Part shown: one piece after another, positions 30,012-40,739 of the stretch
How the letters are laid out: each line of letters opens with the position of its first letter
How positions within the stretch are numbered: the stretch's first letter is position 1
From: Thunnus maccoyii
Taxonomy: Eukaryota; Chordata; Actinopteri; Scombriformes; Scombridae
Reading direction: 5' to 3'
Length of the DNA stretch: 64,000 bases
Assembly: GCF_910596095.1 (NCBI RefSeq)
Contig: NC_056555.1
Span: 12,764,001 to 12,828,000 of the forward strand
Translations under genes and position numbers: made by a program
Notes under the pieces: model-generated
What the model saw: the letters and a program-made list of their open reading frames with translations, nothing else
Told to the model about the DNA's origin: nothing
Database searches by the model: none

Positions 30012-30880
30012 GCCAGATTATAGGTCATATATTTTCAATATCCTCTCCTATTCCCCACACTTTTCTGAAAAACAAGAAAAAAGAGTAACAAAATAATAAT
30101 AAATAATCATAAAGATTAAAAAAATACTCATTTAACTTGATAAAGAAGTCATTTTTCGTAGTGTATAACAATGCAGAGCTACAACTAGGATGAATTAGAG
30201 TAATGTGGGACAATTTCCGCAGTTGGCACTTCAGCAATATATGTCGAAGCCAATACATTATATCCACATTCAATACCATTCTGAAATCCCCCAAATTTTT
30301 TCTAATCGTATCAGAAAAAAGAATGAAAATATCCCACTCGGAACAAAAATGGCAAATATAAACCTGCTCCTTGTGCCAAATTGTCCCAGTTTATGTGCCT
30401 TTCCTAATGTGGGACAGTTCAGGCTGACATCTTGGACACTCACTGGGAGGCTGAAAAGTCTATGCTGAAAGTGTAAATCACCTTAATTCATACAATAATA
30501 ATAATAATAATTCAATTACATGACACCCAGGTTTAATTTCACAGCAGTCCTATAGCATTTCTTAGAAGAAGAGAGACACATTTGAGCTTACGTGTCCCAC
30601 ATTTGGCAGTGTCCCACATTACACAGTGATTTCTGCAACAGATGACATGGAGCCAGTGTCCTAAACATAGCGCTACTCCTCTGACAGGGCAGATCGTCTC
30701 TCGCTGTGATTGCTGACTGCAGGTGAAAACATTCTGGTCACATGCTGCTGATGTTGAACTGTCAGGTGACGACAAACATCCTGTTTTTGTTGTCGCGTGT
30801 CATTGGCATCAGCCCTTGGTGGAAACCTGACACCCATGTTGGTCAGTAGTGTTTCTTTGGGGTGGAGAGCTCTTGAAATG

Positions 30881-31660
30881 GTCTCCTCTTTCCCTCTTCA
30901 TATCCATCTTTCTTCCTGCTTTCCTCTGATCTCCTTTTGTCTCCTCTCCTTTTCTTTTCCCTTGTTCTTTCCTGTCCTCTCTTCTCCATTACCTTTACTT
31001 TCCTCTCATCTGCTTTCCCCTCTTTCTTCTCTCCCCTCTTTTTCCCTTGTTCTTCCTCTCTCTTTCTTTCCTTTCCCTCATTTTTCATCTGTTCTAATTT
31101 CGCTCTTTCCTTCCTGTCCTCACATCTCCTTTTTCCGCTTTTTTTCTCTCCTCTCATCTTCTTCCCTTCCTTCTTTTTTCCTATTTCTTCCTCTCCTGTC
31201 TTTTTGTTTTGCCCCACCTCTCCTTTTGCCCCTTTCTTTGTCCTCTCTTCTCCTTTTTCCTTTCTTTACTCTCCTCTCCTTTTCTTTTCCCTCTTTCTAT
31301 CCTCCCCCATTTTCCCTATCCACTCCTTTTCTTCCCTTCCCTCTTTTTCCACTCATTCTTCGTTTCCTCTCATTTTCCTCCCTTTTTTTCTCTCTTCCTC
31401 TCATTTTTCTCTCATTCCTCCTCTCCTTTCCCTCTCCTCTCATTTTCATCCCTCTTTTCTCCTTATCCTCTCTTCTCCCTTTCCCTCTTTCATTCCTCCC
31501 CTCTTTTTCCTTCTTTCTGTTTCCTCTCCTCTTTTTCCCTCATTCTGCCTCTCCTCTCATTTTCCTCCCCTTTTCTCCTACTCTTCTCTACCCCCCCCCC
31601 CCCCCTCCTCTTTTTCTCCTCGTTCTTTGTCTCCTCTCCTCTCCTCCTCTCTGTCCCATT
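30881..31660 (+). repeat. Polypyrimidine (C/T) tract of about 780 bp
   Basis: The + strand is almost entirely C and T, built of variable units such as tttcctctcctctttttccc, with a run of 15 C at 31591-31605. Overlapping long open frames in all three + frames, rich in Ser, Phe, Leu and Pro, are by-products of missing stop codons in such sequence and are not genes. Mirror-symmetric pyrimidine tracts can form intramolecular triplexes. Confidence 0.9.
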
Positions 31661-32546
<886 letters not shown>

Positions 32547-32846
32547 TGTATATATATTTTACCTTTTTCTAACAAAACATTAGTGATTTTTGATTTGTAG
32601 ATTTTCTTCCCACACTTTTTCTTGTGATTTTTGTGTCCAGTGGACTCAGTAGTAGACTGCATGTAGCTGTTAGTGATGGGTGATGTGGATAAAATCCACT
32701 TTTATGGTATGTATGATTTCTGTCACAATATCAATATTCACTATATCTTGATATGTTAAGATGGCCATGAAGTGGGTGCACTTTAAAGCAGGAGGTTTGA
32801 GGCAGAGGTTAGGTGCAGACCAACCCGGTGTTTATTTCACCCACAA

Positions 32847-34106
32847 TGAAGACACAGTACAATAACATTCTCCACATAAAATACTGTGGACTACAAGCAG
32901 CATGTGAACCTGAAAGCAGCAGCGCTTGATGGAAACTGGCAGCCTTATATACCCTGCCACTGGCAACAACCTCGAAACAACACAAAACACAACAAACACA
33001 TTAAAATACATTTATACTACACTAATGTCAAATAGTCTACATCATCTTAGTTTATGCTACACATACAGTAGAATCATAGAAAACCTGAACAGCAGATTAA
33101 AATACACTAACACCCCTACATTAAATACCACATGGTATCTCCTGGAACCTTTAAATTGGTGCTGAGATAGCCTGGGGACTCTTTTAGCTTGAACACCCTG
33201 GAGAGGAGACACAACAGAGGTGAGTTACCTGAACACAAACATTACACACTATATTATTGCACAATTAAGCAACAACACTACATTCAATCCACCATCATTT
33301 TGGCAAAGGTTATACCACAATGAGCTCATTATGTTGAGGTAACCAAACTAGCCTCACTGAGTGCATATGTTTGCCTTCACAGGGCCGGCCCTCAATCAGT
33401 TCCAGCTGAGAACAGCTACAATATCTACAAGATACACGTTAATACACATTACACATTAATACATGCAACAGTTCCAATGAAAAACATTCAACCCTTCAAG
33501 TGTGTGCTAGGGGTGTAGCAATGTACTGGTATTGACGATAACCGTGATATTTAAAAAATGAAATATTGATATCATGTTTACAACCCCTTGAAGTTCCATC
33601 CGCCCATCCACAGGCGCCCATCTGACCTCTCGATTGACACCTCACTTGACCCAATAGGAGCTTTCATGTCCTATGTTCAGTTACTCTGAAGCAGGGTTTA
33701 TTTGGTGTCTCTAAATGGCCTTTTTTTTGAAGACGCCCAGACATACCCTTAGAAAAATGTGTAAATTATTCATTCTCTGTAGTATGTACAGTTATGGTTA
33801 CCAACTCTCTTTCCACCTCCCTACACTCATATTGTGAGTGTAATTCATTTGCCAGAAAAGAGGCAAAACACACAATAAACAAAGTTAAAGATGATTTGAC
33901 TGATAGCATTTTTTTTTTCAAATTTTCTATAGATATCGCAATAATATTGTTATTGTGAATTCTTTTGGCCACGATAATCGTGTTGTGAAAATCTGATATC
34001 ATGACAGCCCTAGTGTGTGCCTAATTTCTTTTACCAGTACTGTATACAAATTGTGCTACAAAATACTAGTGCTACAAAATACTAGTAATGAAGGACCTTC
34101 ATTACA
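32847..34106 (-). repeat. 3' LTR (left on +), interrupted by a MITE
   Basis: Blocks match the right LTR: 'ctccacataaaatactgtgg', 'tgatggaaactggcagcctt', then from about 33230 to 33507 and from 34013 to 34106. About 250 bp at 32975-33225 is absent from the other LTR. It ends in ttaca next to the polypurine tract. On the element's own strand the LTR starts TGTAAT. Confidence 0.8.
33508..34012 (+). mobile_element. 505-bp hAT-type MITE inserted in the LTR, with 8-bp target duplication
   Basis: The ends taggggtgta and cagccct+a are inverted repeats, and GTGTGTGC flanks both sides (33500-33507 and 34013-34020). The right LTR of the retrotransposon lacks this block at the same point (caagtttgtgcc), an empty-site comparison within the same window. 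Interior words such as gatatcgcaataat and gataatcgtg recall a 'cgataatcgtgat' MITE family. No coding capacity. Confidence 0.92.
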
Positions 34107-34126
34107 TCTCCTTCTCCTCTCCTTCC
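34107..34126 (-). other. Polypurine tract of the LTR element
   Basis: On the minus strand an uninterrupted purine run (ggaaggagaggagaaggaga) directly precedes the LTR start TGTAAT. In LTR elements this primes plus-strand DNA synthesis. Confidence 0.75.
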
Positions 34127-34138
34127 GGAGCGCAGTAC

Positions 34139-34402
34139 CTAAAACTTCAAGGACTTGAGACAGACAGCCACAGTGTTTTTTCCCCCCGATCTGTAGCGGA
34201 CCGTAAAGCTATATGGCTGCAGGGCCAGATACCATCCAGCAATGCACATATTGGCATCTTTCATCCAATGCAACCACTGGAGGGCATGATGATCAGTCTC
34301 CAGATAGAAGTGTTGTCCTAGAAGGTAGTATCTGAGTGTGTCAATGGCCCACTTCATCGCCAGACACTCTTTCTCCACAATAGAATACATGGTAATTTGC
34401 AA
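34139..34402 (-). pseudogene. RNase H C-terminal fragment of the LTR element
   Basis: The frame reads YSIVEKECLAMKWAIDTLRY, then LETDHHALQWL, then YSFTVRYRSG, typical for Ty3/gypsy RNase H. The acidic EKE and TDH positions are kept here. It is separated from the start of the same domain, which lies at about 34850, by an unrelated block. Confidence 0.85.
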
Positions 34403-34845
34403 TTTAGGACTGTAGTATCCTATTGCCTATTTCATATTATGTTTACTGGGTAATGTTTTATAGTTGTTTTGTGTGCATGCGTGTTTTATGTGGCTGCTGT
34501 GCCAGGCTATGTTCAAGTGTCATGTTGGTGACGGTGTACCTCTATCCATATGCTTGATTAATGATGCTTTGCATCTGTCAGCTTTGTGTGTATGAATATG
34601 TGGCTGCCATGCCAGGCTATGCGATGCTGTTGATGTTTGTCTTGGGTGCATATAACATTCCCTCTCATGATGTATAAGGCTTGTATGATTAAACTTGCTT
34701 GTATGATTCAGGCAAGTATAGTTGTAATGGCCTATTTTTGTTAACATATGCATTTCAAAACCTATTAAGTATGATTGGTCTTGGACGGGCTAGGCCCACC
34801 TGATTGTCGCTGTGCCTACTCACACTGTGATTTCTGCCTACACTA
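34403..34845. mobile_element. Unidentified insert splitting the RNase H domain
   Basis: About 440 bp with no RNase H homology lies between the two halves of the domain. It contains a diverged internal duplication: 'atgtggctgctgtgccaggc' near 34488 and 'atgtggctgccatgccaggc' near 34598. At its right end ctgatttct-type words are repeated (tgatttctgcctac, tgatttctccatcc). I cannot name the family. Confidence 0.55.
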
Positions 34846-35900
34846 CTGATTTCTCCATCCACTTCCTGCAATAGCACCCCACCAAGGCCCACTCCAGAGG
34901 CGCCTGTCTGTAGGGTGAACGGCTTGCCAAAGTCAGGTCTGTGCAGGTCTGAATGGGCGCAGATGGAGTCGTTGAGCTCCCTGAAAGCTCTGTCACACTC
35001 CTTGGTCCAGTGCACTTTGTTGGGTGCTGAGGCTCTTGTGAGGTTGTTGAACAGCACTGAATGCTCTCCAAAGTGGGGAATAAACTTCCTGTACCACTCC
35101 ACCAGGCACATGAAACTCTTCTCTTTACTCTTAGTGGTAGGAACAGGGAAGGCCTTGATGGTCTCCACCTTCCCCACTCTGGGCTTGATGTTGCCAAAGC
35201 CAATAACATAACCCAGATACTCAACCTCTCTCCAGGCTACAGCACATTTCTGTGGATTGATGGTTAATCCTGCAGCTCTGATACATTGCAGGACTTGATG
35301 CAGATGAAGCATTTGTTCCTCCAAGGACTAGCTGAAAATGACCACATCACCCAAATAGGCAGCTGAAAACTGACACATCTCTCAGAACATAGTTCATCAG
35401 TCTATGAGAAGTAGCTGATGTCCCCTGGAGGCCAAATGGCATCACTTTGAACTGGTACATACTAAATGGAGTCTTAAAGGCTGTCAGCACCCGAGCTTCT
35501 GGTGCCAACGCAACCCGCCAATAGCCTTTACTCAGGTCCATGGTGGTGATGTACTTTGCTTTCCCAACTCTCTCCACCAGGTCATCGATTCTGGACATGG
35601 GATATGGATCAAATTGAGACACAGCATTCAGGTAGCTAAAGTCAATGCAAAATCTCAGTGAGCCATCTTTTTTGGGTACCAAAATAACAGGGCTGCACCA
35701 TTAACTGCTGGACACCTCAATTATACCCAAATCCAACATTAATTTGACTTCTTTCTGTAACACAGGCACCAACTGCTCAGGAATCCTGTGGCTCTTCTGC
35801 CGCACTGGAGCATCCTTCTTGAGCCAAAGCTTGTGCTGGACAAGGGTTGTGAAACCTGGTATCTCTCTGAAAAGCTCTGAGTCCAGAAGAGGTACAACAT
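34846..35900 (-). pseudogene. Reverse transcriptase and start of RNase H of the LTR element
   Basis: Minus-strand frames give ELFREIPGFTTLVQHKL, VPKKDGSLRFCIDFSYLN, ITTMDLSKGYWRVAL, PFGLQGTSATSHRLMN, then EEQMLHLHQVLQCIRAAGLT and YRKFIPHFGE. A stop lies before the VPKKD segment (about 35704). A frameshift region at about 35350 is followed by YLGD in place of the catalytic YxDD box, and a stop follows soon after. At the start of RNase H the motif is TGASG, where TDASG is usual. The enzyme cannot be functional. Confidence 0.9.
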
Positions 35901-36099
35901 CCTCCCGCTAGGAGGCTGACAGATGAGACCAGTCATCTGGGCTGGATTCCACCGTGCTGGCAAGAAAGAACTTCTAAGTCATCTCCTCATCCTGGACTGC
36001 ACAAACAAACTGCTGATGCTGTGCACTGGCTCCTGGTGAACCTGGAACTCCTTCAACAAGTTAACATGAAATGTCTTTTATTTCCTGACTCTCTCTGGC

Positions 36100-36597
36100 A
36101 TATAAAGTTCATATATGACCTTACCGATCCATCTGGTGACTTCTTAAGGTCCGTGCTGCTTGGTCACTAGCTTTCTGTCAGAAGTAGGAAGCAGCAGCAG
36201 CAGCACCTGTTGGCCTGGTTCAAAAACCCTCTCTATAGCTTCTTGGTCATACCACTTCTTTTGGTTCTGTTGAGCTGTCCTCATGGTTTCTTGGGCCAGA
36301 CATTTCCTCCAACCTCTCTCTCATCTTGACCACATATGCCACAATGTTCTCTCCCAATGATGTAGGACTCTCCCAATAGTCTTTCAGGAGGTCCAATGAC
36401 CCTCTCACCTGGCATCCATACAGCAGTTCAAATGGTGAGAAACCTGTCGAAGCCTGTGGCACCTCTCGGTAGGCAAAGTGCAAATAAGGCAGCCATTAGT
36501 CCCAGTCAGCTCCTGTATGGGGAAACAAACTTGCACAGCATGTTTTCAGTGTCTGGTTATGTCTTTCAACCAGCCCGTCCGTTTGGGGGTGATAAGG
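36100..36597 (-). pseudogene. Integrase C-terminal half of the LTR element
   Basis: Reading on the minus strand: PYHPQTDGLVERHNQTLKT (the region of the catalytic glutamate of the D,D35E core), then AYREVPQASTGFSPFELLYG, SLDLLKDYWE and a tail with FEPGQQVLLLLPTSDRKL. These are standard gypsy integrase segments. The N-terminal zinc-binding part and first core aspartates are absent, because foreign sequence begins at about 36598. A frame change separates PYHPQTDG from the AYREVP segment. Confidence 0.85.
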
Positions 36598-37071
36598 GGT
36601 GGCGGTGCAGGCGGTGCAGTGAAAACACCAGTCCTCCCATTCATTTCAATGGGGGTAGTGCATTCAGCTTGCTGGGGTCTTGGCCATAGTGGCCCCACAC
36701 TGGTCTGCGGTGAGAAACTTTTGGAGAAACGCAACCCAACATCACTGCGGCTGAAGGCTGCCAATCACAGCTGGAGATCAAGCTTATCGGATCTAAACCC
36801 TGCCATGAGGAAGTACAAAAACGTTACTAAGATAAGGGGAGAATATTTCTCTTTGTTTGATGATGTTAAAACCTAAAGTTAGAGAGCAGCTGTGGTTGAG
36901 TCAGCTAGAGAGCGAATGAAGAGACAGAGTGGTGGTAGTGAGAAAGCCAGTGAATCAGATCAATAAAACATAATTTTCTGATTGTTTCACAGTGGTTACA
37001 TTCTAAAGCACAAACATGCCCACACCCTCACACACCTACGCTCAACCCTGCGGTGGTGCGCTGCACCACCT
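36598..37071. mobile_element. Nested element replacing the gag end, protease and integrase start
   Basis: The block is bounded by related inverted words: ggtggcggtgcaggcggtg on the left, and ctgcggtggtgcgctgcaccacc on the right. It includes 'cccattcatttcaatggg', a palindromic word frequent in teleost DNA transposons. It has no relation to gypsy pol. On one side lies gag and on the other the end of the integrase core, so host-element sequence was also lost. Confidence 0.6.
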
Positions 37072-38224
37072 GATTTGGTCTGAATATGGCCTTACACAGG
37101 TAACATCTTACATCCTGTTTGGAAGATCTGAAAGGAGTGCTTTTAGCAGGGTGTGACTTGTAGGTGTTACTATATGTAAACTGCCTATCACAGGATAAAA
37201 ACCTACCCTGAGCTTGACCAGAGCCCTGCTCACCCCCAGTGGACTCTCGTCTCTGGGCAAAGTTGTTGTCCCGGCCAAAGGTAGTGTGTCTAGTTCCTCT
37301 TCTGGCTGCTGTGAAGACTTCAGCCAGCTGAGCTGCTTCCTCTGCAGTACGAGGGTCATGTTCACGGATCCAGACCTCAAGCTCAGGGTGCACCATCCTC
37401 AGGAACTGTTCAAGAATTATCATCTCAGATATCTCTTTCACTGTGGACCTTTCTGTTTCCACCCACTTGGAAAACAAGTCTTTTAGGCGAACATACAGCT
37501 CACGTGGGGTCTCACCTCGAAGAATGTCCATGGACCGAAATCTTCGGCGGAAGGTATCTGCTGTGATTTCACATTTTGCCAATATTGCTGCCTTCACTTT
37601 TTCATAATCTTCACAGTGCATGATGTCCATGAGCACATAGGCACTACGTGCCTTACCTGTCAGCAAAGGCACCAGGTGAACAGCCCACTCATCTTTTGGC
37701 CATTGACAGACTTGGGCCATTTTTTCAAATGTTGTCAAAAAATGTTCAATGTCATCCTCTGGAGACAGTGGGAGCAGCTTTGGTTCTCTGCGGACTGGTG
37801 GTTCCCTCTGAGGACTGACATTTTTTGTCTGACTTGTCCCCTCACCTGGGTCAACAACCTCATCACTTCCTCCTCCAGGTTGCTCCTCTTCCAGCTCCAC
37901 CTGCTCATGTCTGTAATCTTCTTTCATTTCATTCACCTGCAACTGCATCTGCTGAAATTGATGCTGCATGCTTTTCCATCTTTGTTCTTGACGGCAGAAG
38001 TCTTTGTCCGTCTGCTGGTCTCTGGCTGCTTGAGACTGAATGAGAGATTTGACCAGACATGCTAGCTCATCCAACATTTTCCCCTGGTTGCCAACTGCCA
38101 TGACCCTCTGGTCAGCTGAGGCACTTGCGCCGTCATCTGGCTCTTCCTGCTGGTCATGCTTCTTCCGACCTCTAGTCATTCTCAACTCCACACTGCAGTG
38201 CAGGCCCCAGCTTTTTGACATCAC
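37072..38224 (-). CDS. Gag of the LTR element with SCAN-like region, 3'-truncated
   Basis: The longest coding frame in the window (398 codons from 38224, ending at 37028, with its last codons in foreign sequence). The likely initiator is the second cluster, MTRGRKKHDQ at 38179. A coiled-coil-like, glutamine-rich segment (residues about 70-120) precedes an acidic linker. The capsid/SCAN-like region follows at about 160-310, with LLTGKARSAYVLM, YEKVKAAILAKCEIT, FRRRFRSM and EISEMIILEQFLRMVHPEL. A zinc knuckle begins as CYLC but is cut off at the junction with the nested element. Gag proteins form the particle and bind RNA. Being open for nearly 400 codons suggests a fairly recent loss of activity. 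Confidence 0.88.
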
Positions 38225-38246
38225 TTATTAGGATGACTATAACAGT

Positions 38247-38747
38247 GATAATTCTCCACATAAAATACTGTGGAATATGGGCAGCATGTGATTCTGGCAG
38301 CAGCAGTGCTTGATGGAAACTGGCAGCCTTATATAGCCTGCCACTGGCAACGACCTCAATCCCTGTCACAGTATAGGGAAATCTGCCCCTCCCATAACAT
38401 CAAAACTACAGAGTGACCTGAAAACAAACATTACACATTATTTTATTGCACAATCAAGCAACAGTTAACACTACATTCAATCCAACATCATTTTGGCAAA
38501 GGTTATACCACAATGAGCTCATTATGTTGAGGTAACCAAACTAGCCTCACTGAGTGCATATGTTTGCCTCCACAGGGCCGGCCTTCAATCAGTTCCAGCT
38601 GAGAGGCAGCTACAATATCTACAAGACACACATCATTAATACATGCAACAACTTCAACAAAAACATTCAGCCCTTCAAGTTTGTGCCTTATTTCTTTTAC
38701 CTGCACTGTACACAAATTGTGCTACAAAATACTAGTAATGAATTACA
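38247..38747 (-). repeat. 5' LTR (right on +)
   Basis: About 500 bp matching the left LTR, ending ctagtaatgaattaca. On the element's strand it starts TGTAAT. It lacks the MITE and a ~250-bp segment present in the left LTR. Substitutions between shared blocks show that the insertion is not recent. I could not identify a tRNA primer-binding site next to it. Confidence 0.82.
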
Positions 38748-40410
38748 ATATAACGATGTTTCTGGTGAATCAATTCAGAAATTAATAGATGAAATAAGCA
38801 TGAAGGAATATTTATTTTACATTAAAACCTGACAAATCAAATAACTTCATCACATCATATGCTATGATGCAAGAAAAAGCCATAAAACACTCATAAAATG
38901 GTGTCATACACTCAGAGATTTTAAGGGCTCACCACCATGGCTAACTAATTTATATTGTCTCACGATGTATGTATATTGTCATATCTCCTATCCCTAATGT
39001 TTTGTGTGTCTGTGTGATTGCAGGAAATTCCTCTTCGTCTCATGTGAGTTTTTCATTCATAGTGAGAACACTCTGTCCTGTGCCATCCTTCCACTTCCTT
39101 GCTCCCTCTATATATAACAGTCACTGCAGAGAAGGAAAGATGTGTGCGTGAGTGTGCGTGTGTGCTTTGGATTTTTACAGCCACCAAGTCACACATTTTG
39201 AATAACTGAAACATTTTGTTACATGTTAGTTAGTAGCAGTTTTTAACTCGTATCATTTTACATGCTGGGTCAATCTAACCTGTACTGTAAAAGTTATTGT
39301 ACTTTAACTGACAGTAAAAACACATGAACCCCTCCTCCCTCATTCCTCACACTTTTTCGCTCCTCCATGCCAACTCAAACACTCAGAAATCAGCCTCGAC
39401 TCGTTTAGGAGCCTCTTCTCACCTCTCTTCCCTCATCTACTGATGATCGCTGAAATAAGCGCATAACAAATTCAACACTCTGGATTGATTTCCCAAAGCT
39501 CACACAATGTGTACTTTTGGATAGGAATGTACAAGCAGGGGATAAGTGTGTGTGTTTTGAAAATTGTTGGGTTTTGTAAGGGTGAACATCCCTCTGTTCC
39601 CTCAAATATCTTAACCAAAGATATGTGCTTAATAAATGATTCATAACAAACAGCTCCCTGCGGTTGGTGTTGAGATTAATGAAGTAAATAAATCAGAACT
39701 GACATCCCAACACTTTCTTTTGTTTGGATCGGTGATCAAATCCTGCAAATAATTATGTCTGAGAGCTGATTTCACCAGATTTTAAAAAGACAGTCTCTCC
39801 CAGCTGTGTTGAATGTGAATAATTATTAGTCTCTATTCATTGAGTTTCTTTATGGGGCCTGAGCAGGGCAACCACCACCCAGATCTAACAATGAAGCCAC
39901 TACTGTGCAGTAATAACTGACAGGTTACTGTATCAGAGGGAGTCATGCTGGTGCTGACAATGCTGATCAATAATCTGTCAAACAGTGTGCTGATAGTGGG
40001 GTTTTAGTGTGCAGGGTTCAATATGTCCCGTCGGTTTGACCAAGTTGTGCTGCACTGGGTTTCCTTGGAAAGATTAGATTAATGCCCACTAGAGACTGAC
40101 GGATTATTGGCACACCAGGTTAAGAAGGCCAATAATTAGAACACATTTCAGCTCATCAGGATCGGTAACTCTGATTCCCCCTGTGTATGGGATTCTATAT
40201 TACGCAACTGTGAGTCAATTGAGTCCAATATTTAAGGGATTCCTGTTTTCGAAACTGTGAGTAGAGACAACAAATTTCAGTCAAAATGCTCTGTTATGTA
40301 GTATTCGTCATGTTGAGGACCAATGACCTTTGACCTTCCCGTTGAGCCACCCAGGGAATAATAACGGATGAATTTGTGAATTCTAAAATGTGATTTACAT
40401 GTTGTGCGTT
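38748..40410. other. Spacer right of the LTR element
   Basis: No gene seen. The first 250 bp may be the right half of a MITE into which the retrotransposon inserted, ending cctatccctaa at about 38997. Confidence 0.3.
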
Positions 40411-40411
40411 G

Positions 40412-40733
40412 GCCCAGTGGTAACTAGTGAAAATTATTCCAACTAATGACTATTAGTTGGAGCCCTAATAATTTGTCCATGTCCAAAATGTCCATTACAT
40501 TTTTTCATAGACCAAATTGATGGATTTAAATTGCTTGTTTTATCCAACCAACAGTCCAAAATACAAAGATTTTCAGTTTATATCATAGAAAACTAACACA
40601 AATATTCACATTCAAGAAGCTGGAAGCAGAGAATTATAAACATTTTTGCTTAAAAATAACTTATCAAAATAGTTCCCAATTATTTTTTTGTTGATTCAGT
40701 AATCAAATATTTGAGTAATCGTTTCAGCTCTGA
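40412..40733 (+). mobile_element. MITE family A copy, diverged
   Basis: Family words remain: 'tccaaccaacagtccaaaat', 'agattttcagttta', 'atattcacattcaagaagct', 'ttatcaaaatagtt' and a right end like gtttcagctct. The ends are decayed and no target duplication was found. Confidence 0.65.
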
Positions 40734-40739
40734 AAACAC

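Larger units (their letters stand above)
32847..38747 (-). mobile_element. Gmr1-type Ty3/gypsy LTR retrotransposon, defective
   Basis: On the minus strand the order is LTR, gag, integrase C-terminal half, reverse transcriptase, RNase H, polypurine tract, LTR. Integrase before RT is the domain order described for Gmr1-like elements (a Ty3/gypsy lineage with Ty1/copia-like order), and the gag has a SCAN-like region, which is thought to derive from this lineage. Both LTRs share long near-identical blocks, for example the segment containing ggcaaaggttataccacaat. The copy is dead: part of gag, the protease and the N-terminal integrase are missing, RT and RNase H have altered catalytic residues, and later elements interrupt it. 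The outer border on the left is approximate. Confidence 0.9.

Noticed and set aside
37616..38065. 149-codon + strand frame opposite gag
   Set aside because: Antisense shadow of the retrotransposon gag frame.
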